Shown here piece after piece: positions 7,861-11,993 of a stretch of 11,993 bases of DNA; the stretch's first letter is position 1; each line of letters starts with the position of its first letter. The notes beneath the pieces were generated by a model. That model did not search any database. It saw only the letters and a program-made list of their open reading frames with translations, and was not told the DNA's origin. The stretch is taken from contig NZ_JAHYSG010000197.1 of assembly GCF_022095675.1 (NCBI RefSeq), forward strand, positions 1 through 11,993, given 5' to 3'. Both the position numbers and the translations under genes were made by a program. Source of the stretch: Dactylosporangium sp. AC04546. Lineage in GTDB: Bacteria > Actinomycetota > Actinomycetes > Mycobacteriales > Micromonosporaceae.

Positions 7861-7867
7861 TGTGACC

Positions 7868-8068
7868 ATGGCGTGGACGTGGCGGTTCGAAGACGCTGAG
7901 CGCCGGCCGGTCGACGGCCCGAACGAGGCGTTTTCCAGCCAGTCCGACGCGGAGTCGTGGCTGGGGCAGACCTGGCGCGACCTGGTGGCGAAGGGGGCCG
8001 CGACGGCGATCCTCACCGAGGACGACCGGACCGAGTACAAGATGAGCCTGCTGCCGGCGGGGGGCTGA
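7868..8068 (+). CDS. Small conserved actinobacterial protein of unknown function (66 aa)
   Basis: The 66-residue acidic protein starts MAWTWRFED and contains FSSQSDAESWLGQTWRDL (22-39), then a TAILTEDDRTEY stretch and a YKMSLLPA end. I recognise this pattern as a widespread small actinobacterial family with no assigned function; the segment after residue 22 looks like an amphipathic helix followed by a beta-hairpin (inference). There is no signal peptide, membrane segment or metal-binding cluster. The ATG at 7868 has AGGAG 7 nt upstream. The stop is 3 nt from the start of the M50 gene, so the two are almost surely translated from one mRNA, which suggests but does not prove a joint role. Confidence 0.85.
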   Translation: MAWTWRFEDAERRPVDGPNEAFSSQSDAESWLGQTWRDLVAKGAATAILTEDDRTEYKMSLLPAGG

Positions 8069-8071
8069 CCG

Positions 8072-8863
8072 GTGTCGTACGGCCGCTACACCAACAGCGT
8101 CGCGCGGCTGCCGAGGGAGGCGTTCCGGCCGAGTCCCATCTTCCTCGGGCTGGTGGCGCTGTTCGTGGTCACCGGTTGGATGACGTGGGCCGGGTTCGGC
8201 AACGTCACCATCAACGTGTTCCTGTTCGTGGCGGCCGGCTGGACGATCTCGCTCTGCCTCCACGAGTATGCGCACGCCGTGGTCGCGTTCAAGGGCGGCG
8301 ACCACGACATCGCGCATCGCGGCTACCTGACGCTCGACCCGCTGAAGTACACCCACCCGCTGCTGTCGATCGTGCTGCCGCTGGTCTTCGTGCTGCTCGG
8401 CGGCATCGGCCTGCCGGGTGGCGCGGTGTGGGTCAACCATTCGGCGGTGCGCAGCCGGTTCGTCGACAGCCTGATCAGCTTCGCCGGCCCCGCGACCAAC
8501 TTGATCCTGGCCGTGGTCATGGTGCTGCCGTTCAGCCTGGGCTTCGCCGAGACCGGCCACCTGGACTTCTGGGCGGCGCTCGCCTTCCTGGCGTTCCTCC
8601 AGCTCACGGCGAGCGTGCTGAACTTCGTGCCGATGCCGGGCGTCGACGGCGGCAACCTGATCTTCCCGTGGCTGTCCCCGCAGTGGCAGCGCGGCTTCAA
8701 CCACGTCGCGCCCTACGGCATGCTGCTGCTCATCGCCCTGCTGTGGTCCCCGGTGATCAACAGCTGGTTCTTCAACGTCGTCTACAACCTCGGCGACGCG
8801 ATCGGCCTGCCGTCCTACCTGATCGGCGACGGCTACAACCTGTTCAAGTTCTGGAACTTCTGA
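8072..8863 (+). CDS. Site-2-protease-type (M50) membrane metallopeptidase
   Basis: This is a polytopic inner-membrane zinc peptidase of the compact site-2-protease type, expected to cut substrates within or near the membrane. Zinc-binding HEYAH (64-68, the HExxH motif) lies in an early hydrophobic helix; the third ligand is expected at D192 in NFVPMPGVDGG (184-194), the equivalent of NxxPxPxLDG. FAGPATN (137-143) is another family hallmark. About five to six hydrophobic segments are visible (roughly 22-40, 47-66, 97-117, 133-155, 168-187, 214-235). The 263-residue protein lacks a PDZ or CBS domain, so it is not RseP-like. The GTG at 8072 follows the preceding stop by 3 nt, with only a G-run as ribosome site, so coupling is likely. 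No substrate such as an anti-sigma factor is encoded nearby. Confidence 0.93.
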   Translation: MSYGRYTNSVARLPREAFRPSPIFLGLVALFVVTGWMTWAGFGNVTINVFLFVAAGWTISLCLHEYAHAVVAFKGGDHDIAHRGYLTLDPLKYTHPLLSIVLPLVFVLLGGIGLPGGAVWVNHSAVRSRFVDSLISFAGPATNLILAVVMVLPFSLGFAETGHLDFWAALAFLAFLQLTASVLNFVPMPGVDGGNLIFPWLSPQWQRGFNHVAPYGMLLLIALLWSPVINSWFFNVVYNLGDAIGLPSYLIGDGYNLFKFWNF

Positions 8864-8865
8864 TC

Positions 8866-8890
8866 GGGGGCCGGCCCGCGGCCGGCCCCC
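8866..8890. terminator. Shared bidirectional hairpin terminator between the M50 gene and the aldo/keto reductase
   Basis: A perfect 11-bp stem, GGGGGCCGGCC (8866-8876) and its complement (8880-8890), encloses the 3-nt loop CGC. It begins 2 nt after the M50 stop and ends 9 nt before the aldo/keto reductase stop, so it can serve both strands. TTCAG follows, but there is no real T-tract. Confidence 0.78.
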
Positions 8891-8899
8891 TTCAGTCCG

Positions 8900-9898
8900 C
8901 TACGGCCGCTGCGCCGGGCTCGTGGTGAGCGCCGGGTCGCTGACCACGACCGGTGCGAGCACCTCGTCGATCCGCTTGAGCAGCTCCGCGTCGAGCTTGA
9001 CGCCCGACGCCTTCACGTTGTCCTGCAGCTGCTCCGGGCGGGTCGCGCCGACGATGGCCGAGGACACGTTCGGGTTCTGCAGGACCCACGCCACACCGAG
9101 CTGGGCCATCGTCAGCCCGGCCTGCTCCGCCAGGGGCTTCAGCTCTTGTACCGCGGCGAGCACGTCGTCCTTGAGCAGCCGTGAGATGAAGTTGGCGCCC
9201 GACTTCTCGTCCGTCGCCCGCGACCCCGCCGGTGGCGGCTGGCCCGGCAGGTACTTGCCGGTCAGGACACCCTGGCCGAGTGGCGACCAGACGATCTGCC
9301 CCACGCCGAGCTCCTCCGACGCCGGGATGACCTCGGCCTCGATCACGCGGTAGAGCGCCGAGTACTGCGGCTGGTTGGAGACCAGCTGGACGTGCAGCTC
9401 GCGGGCCAGCGCGTGCGCGGCGCGGATCTCCTCCGCCTTCCACTCGGAGACGCCGATGTACAGCGCCTTGCCGCTGCGCACGACGTCGGCGAACGCCTGC
9501 ATGGTCTCTTCCAGCGGCGTCGAGTAGTCGAAGCGGTGGGCCTGGTAGAGGTCGACGTAGTCGGTCTGCAGCCGGCGCAGCGACCCGTTGATCGACTCCA
9601 GGATGTGCTTGCGGGACAGTCCGCGGTCGTTGCGGCCGGGCCCGGTCGGCCAGTACACCTTGGTGAAGATCTCCAGGCCCTCGCGGCGCTGCCCCTTCAG
9701 CGCGTCGCCCAGGACGGCCTCCGCACGGGTGCCGGCGTAGACGTCGGCGGTGTCGAAGGTGGTGATGCCGAGGTCGAGGGCCGCGTGGACGCAGGCGATG
9801 GCCTGGTCGGCCTCGACCTGCGAGCCGTGGGTGATCCAGTTGCCGTAGGAGATCTCGCTGACGAGCAATCCCGAACGGCCGAGGTGTCGAAACTCCAT
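8900..9898 (-). CDS. Aldo/keto reductase
   Basis: This is an NADPH-dependent oxidoreductase with the (beta/alpha)8 aldo/keto reductase fold, closest in style to the voltage-gated potassium-channel beta-subunit-like branch. The catalytic tetrad is intact: D49 and Y54 in FDTADVYAG, K80 in IFTKVYWP and H121 in YQAHRFDYS. A later WSPLGQGVLTGKY segment and the C-terminal GATRPEQLQDN motif match the cofactor-binding region. Length is 332 residues, with a Pro/Ser-rich tail. The substrate cannot be told from sequence. It lies 23 nt behind the WG-repeat gene, so co-transcription is possible; AAGGAG is present near that gene's stop but 19 nt from this ATG, too far to be a normal ribosome site. A TAGGGT box 6 nt before the ATG suggests its own leaderless transcript. 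Confidence 0.95.
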   Translation of the reverse strand: MEFRHLGRSGLLVSEISYGNWITHGSQVEADQAIACVHAALDLGITTFDTADVYAGTRAEAVLGDALKGQRREGLEIFTKVYWPTGPGRNDRGLSRKHILESINGSLRRLQTDYVDLYQAHRFDYSTPLEETMQAFADVVRSGKALYIGVSEWKAEEIRAAHALARELHVQLVSNQPQYSALYRVIEAEVIPASEELGVGQIVWSPLGQGVLTGKYLPGQPPPAGSRATDEKSGANFISRLLKDDVLAAVQELKPLAEQAGLTMAQLGVAWVLQNPNVSSAIVGATRPEQLQDNVKASGVKLDAELLKRIDEVLAPVVVSDPALTTSPAQRP

Positions 9899-9904
9899 AC
9901 CCCG

Positions 9905-9910
9905 ACCCTA
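9905..9910 (-). promoter_or_regulatory. Possible -10 element for a leaderless aldo/keto reductase transcript
   Basis: TAGGGT on the minus strand stands exactly 6 nt before the ATG at 9898, the same arrangement as TAGGTT before gcvT. It lies in the 23-nt gap after the WG-repeat gene. No -35 box is clear. Confidence 0.4.
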
Positions 9911-9921
9911 TCGGTCGCTCC

Positions 9922-11958
9922 TTACATCACGGGGCGGGTGTCCGCGAGGAGCCGGTCGATCTCGTCGGTGACGCCGGTGCGGCTGGCGAACGTCGCCTCG
10001 ATCACCGTGCGCCCGCGCCGGTCGAGGGCGCCCCAGCGCTGCGAGTCGTCGGCGATGAGGAACGCCACCGGGTGGATCATCAGCGTGTGGTGGATCGGCG
10101 GCACCAGGACCCGCCCGGACCGGTCGACCACGCCCTTGCGCCCGTCGAGCGACACGACGGCGAGCCCTTCGTCGCTGAAGCCGTCGATGTACCGCCCGTC
10201 GAGCAGCGCGGTGGCGAAGCCGTCGTACTGGAACGACACCACGACCCGCCCGACGCCGTCGACGGCGCCCCAGTGCCGGCCCCGGCGCACGGCCGCGACC
10301 CCGCGCCGGAACGGGCGCACGTCGTCGTAGCCGGTCGAGATGAGCACCGCGTTGGTCTTGTCGATGGCGATCCAGCGGGTGGTGCCGTCGCGCGACACCC
10401 AGGCGACGCCGTCGGAGAAGCTGCCCACGCCGAGGTAGCCGGCGGTCGGCTCGATGAGCACCCGGCCGTTGTCGTCGATGAGCTCCCAGCTCTCCGAGCC
10501 CTGCCGCTGCACCCAGGAGACGCCGTCGCGGAACGGCTGCACGTCGAGGTAGCCGGGGCCGATGACGAAGTTGCCCTCGGGGTCGATGTAGCCCCACCGC
10601 TGGGTCTGCTCGTCGAACGCCGGCGACGGCGGCTTGCGGATCTGCAGGGTCTCCTCGCGGGTGCGCGGATACGGGCCCCAGCCCTTCTCCGCGACCCGGC
10701 GGAACACCGCGTCGAGCGCCAGCTCGGTCTGCGCGATGAGCTCCGGGTCCTCCTCCTTGCGCAGGTCGAGGGCCCGCTCGAAGTGGTTGCAGGCCTCCAT
10801 GTAGCGGCCCTGGTCGTAGGCGCACTTGCCGGCGTGCTGGTGCATCGTGGCGCGCAGCCGGTCGGGCAGCTCGCTCGAGTTGGCCAGCGTGAACAGCCGG
10901 TCGGCCTCCTCGAACTCCTCCCGCCACTGCAGCACGTGGGCCAGGCGGGCCTGCGCGATCGCGATGCGGCGCAGCTCCCCGGTCGCCTCGGCGTGCGCGA
11001 GGGCGAGCTTGCCGTCGGCGAACGCCTTGGGCAGGTCGCCGAGGATTCGCGACACGACCGCCCGCAGGCTGAGCAGGCGGGCCCGGGTGGGGTTGTCGGC
11101 GACGCCGTTGAGCTTCGCCGTGAGCTGGTCGCGGATGTCGGTGAGCTGCTGTTCCTCGTCGCCCTCGATCTGCTCGCGCAGGGTGTCCGGGTCGAACCGC
11201 CACACGAACGACGCCAGCACCTGCTCGGGGTCGGGCGCGCTGGGCTGGGCCGGCTCGGCGCGGGGGCCGGGCGGCGACTGCGGGGCGATCGCGGCGAGCT
11301 CGGGCGGGAACCCGTCGGCGCCCGGCCGGACGATCGGCAGGTACCCGGTGGCCTGGAGGCCGTCGACCCCGGCCCCGGTGAGCGGGGCCGAACGGTACCC
11401 ACCCATGGCGGTGCCCTGCTGGACGGCCGGCGGCTCCACCTCAGGCGGCGGCTCGGCCGCCGGGGCGGCGCTCACGGGAGCGGCGCTGACCGGCGCGCTG
11501 GAGACCGGCGCGCTGGAGACCGGCGCCTCCGCGGGGGCCTCGGTCTGGCTCCAAGCGCTGAACGGCGCCGCGGACACCGGGGCGTCGTCCCCGCCGCCGT
11601 GCCGCCCGGCCGGCGGCGCGCTCATGGGCGCGTCCGGGTACGCGGCGGGCGGAGCGCTCATCGGCGCGTTCGGGTACGCGGCGGGTGGAGCGCTCATCGG
11701 CGCGTTCGGGGGAGCGCTCATGGGTGCGTTGGGCGGGGCGCTCATGGGCGCGTTCGGGGGAGCGCTCATCGGCGCGTCGGGGTAGGCCCCGCGACCCGCC
11801 GGAGGCGCACTCATCGGGGCGTCGACCGGGGGCTGGCCGCCGCCGTAGGTGCGGCCCTGGCGCTGCTCGGCGCCGCCGTAGACGTTGCCGGTGTCGCGCT
11901 CGGCGGGCGCGCCGCCGTAGACGTTGCCGGTGTTCTGCGGGGAGGGGGTGCCGTACAC
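9922..11958 (-). CDS. WG-repeat protein with repetitive Pro/Ala-rich N-terminus and TPR-like middle region
   Basis: Numbered from the GTG at 11958 the protein has 678 residues. Residues 1-40 carry YGG-type repeats (NVYGG twice, RTYGG); 46-116 hold seven copies of (N/D)APMSAPP; 126-166 hold APVSS/APVSA repeats of period 5; about 167-243 is Pro-rich linker. Residues about 245-425 are helical with TPR-like character, clearest at YDQGRYMEACNHFERALDL. Residues 453-650 contain six WG-type repeats (RWGYIDPEG 454, WELIDDNG 491, WIAIDKTN 529, HWGAVDGVG 562, KGVVDRSG 608, RWGALDRRG 641). There is no signal peptide or membrane helix, so a cytoplasmic binding or scaffold protein is the cautious reading; function is unknown. 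The start is doubtful: no Shine-Dalgarno sequence precedes 11958, the frame stays open to the window end, and V-Y-G at the start is itself one of the repeat motifs, so the true start may lie outside. Confidence 0.85.
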   Translation of the reverse strand: MYGTPSPQNTGNVYGGAPAERDTGNVYGGAEQRQGRTYGGGQPPVDAPMSAPPAGRGAYPDAPMSAPPNAPMSAPPNAPMSAPPNAPMSAPPAAYPNAPMSAPPAAYPDAPMSAPPAGRHGGGDDAPVSAAPFSAWSQTEAPAEAPVSSAPVSSAPVSAAPVSAAPAAEPPPEVEPPAVQQGTAMGGYRSAPLTGAGVDGLQATGYLPIVRPGADGFPPELAAIAPQSPPGPRAEPAQPSAPDPEQVLASFVWRFDPDTLREQIEGDEEQQLTDIRDQLTAKLNGVADNPTRARLLSLRAVVSRILGDLPKAFADGKLALAHAEATGELRRIAIAQARLAHVLQWREEFEEADRLFTLANSSELPDRLRATMHQHAGKCAYDQGRYMEACNHFERALDLRKEEDPELIAQTELALDAVFRRVAEKGWGPYPRTREETLQIRKPPSPAFDEQTQRWGYIDPEGNFVIGPGYLDVQPFRDGVSWVQRQGSESWELIDDNGRVLIEPTAGYLGVGSFSDGVAWVSRDGTTRWIAIDKTNAVLISTGYDDVRPFRRGVAAVRRGRHWGAVDGVGRVVVSFQYDGFATALLDGRYIDGFSDEGLAVVSLDGRKGVVDRSGRVLVPPIHHTLMIHPVAFLIADDSQRWGALDRRGRTVIEATFASRTGVTDEIDRLLADTRPVM
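11476..11520. repeat. 15-bp coding repeats (APVSS/APVSA)
   Basis: A 15-bp unit repeats in the WG-protein gene, with one exact tandem pair at 11491-11505 and 11506-11520 and diverged neighbours on the lower side. Each unit encodes five residues of the A-P-V-S-(S/A) type. Confidence 0.75.
11611..11823. repeat. 24-bp minisatellite-like array encoding (N/D)APMSAPP
   Basis: Seven copies of a 24-bp unit lie within the WG-protein gene. The core GCGCTCAT on the plus strand begins at 11618, 11654, 11690, 11714, 11738 and 11762, with a variant at 11807. Four units (11690-11785) are in exact 24-nt register; the others are separated by 12- or 21-nt inserts encoding AAYP or AGRGAYP. All spacings are multiples of three, so the frame is kept. 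Confidence 0.9.
11872..11933. repeat. 23-bp direct repeat, period 39 bp, encoding NVYGG units
   Basis: An identical 23-bp sequence beginning GCCGCCGTAGACGTTGCC occurs at 11872-11894 and 11911-11933. The 39-bp period equals 13 residues and gives the two TGNVYGGA blocks of the WG protein. Confidence 0.85.
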
Positions 11959-11993
11959 CGCCGGGCCGCGGCCGGGCGGTGTACGGCACCCCC
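11944..11993. repeat. 50-nt near-perfect palindrome at the window edge
   Basis: Positions 11944-11968 and 11969-11993 are reverse complements with a single mismatched pair (11963/11974), so 24 of 25 pairs match. The outer 17 nt of each arm match perfectly. It spans the putative GTG start at 11958 and may continue past the window. Confidence 0.85.

Noticed and set aside
7763..7867. Possible cobalamin riboswitch upstream of cobU-cobT
   Set aside because: The region is only about 105 nt and shared with a divergent gene, far shorter than a B12 riboswitch, and no B12-box-like sequence was seen.
9392..10330. Plus-strand open frame opposite the aldo/keto reductase and WG gene ends
   Set aside because: It spans two genes on the other strand and has no recognisable family features or ribosome site.
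11611..11823. CRISPR-like regularly spaced repeats
   Set aside because: Units are in-frame codon repeats of a protein, mostly without spacers, and the inserts are short and repetitive, not unique spacers.

Overview
The window is very G+C-rich DNA (by eye above 70 %), with GTG starts, almost no A/T-rich intergenic sequence and actinobacterial-type -10 elements (TANNNT). Protein styles and gene order point to an actinomycete, most likely of the Micromonosporaceae (Actinoplanes/Dactylosporangium/Micromonospora type). The family assignment is inference. Neighbourhoods with cobT/cobS, gcvT, pepA/pepB and the dihydrolipoamide acyltransferase gene close together are known, from memory, in Mycobacterium tuberculosis and Streptomyces. 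Most of the window therefore looks like conserved chromosomal housekeeping DNA rather than a mobile or defence island.

Layout. 1-1942 (minus): a lipoamide-dehydrogenase gene (lpdA, E3) followed by the start of a two-lipoyl-domain E2 acyltransferase gene (sucB/dlaT type) that runs off the left edge. 2145-2456 (plus): a 103-residue conserved actinobacterial protein of unknown function. 2478-4031 (minus): leucyl aminopeptidase pepA, convergent with the small gene. 4138-5229 (plus): gcvT, glycine-cleavage T-protein. 5259-7762 (minus): a cobalamin nucleotide-loop operon made of a CobU-CobT fusion protein overlapping cobS. 7868-8863 (plus): a two-gene unit of a 66-residue conserved unknown and a site-2-protease-type (M50) membrane metallopeptidase. 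8900-9898 (minus): an aldo/keto reductase, 23 nt behind 9922-11958 (minus), a large protein with a repetitive Pro/Ala-rich N-terminus, TPR-like helices and six WG-type repeats.

How the genes connect. E3 (LpdA) serves 2-oxo-acid dehydrogenase complexes with E2 and also acts as the L-protein of the glycine-cleavage system, so lpdA, the E2 gene and gcvT share lipoyl-linked chemistry. gcvH, gcvP and E1 are not here. CobU, CobT and CobS together carry out the late steps that attach the lower ligand of cobalamin. Two convergent gene pairs (gcvT/cobS and M50/aldo-keto reductase) are each separated by a perfect G+C-rich hairpin with a 3-nt loop, which should act as a shared bidirectional terminator. 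Several genes (gcvT, cobU-cobT, the aldo/keto reductase) have a TANNNT box 6-7 nt before ATG and no close Shine-Dalgarno sequence, the signature of leaderless mRNAs.

Less ordinary points: the CobU-CobT fusion with an altered CobT signature, near-identical DNA for the two lipoyl domains, the minisatellite-like N-terminus of the WG protein, and a 50-nt near-perfect palindrome at the right edge. No phage, transposon, CRISPR, tRNA or rRNA was seen, and no gene-free stretch exceeds about 200 nt. I found no convincing new multi-gene system; the WG/TPR protein and the 66-aa/M50 pair are the best unexplained items.
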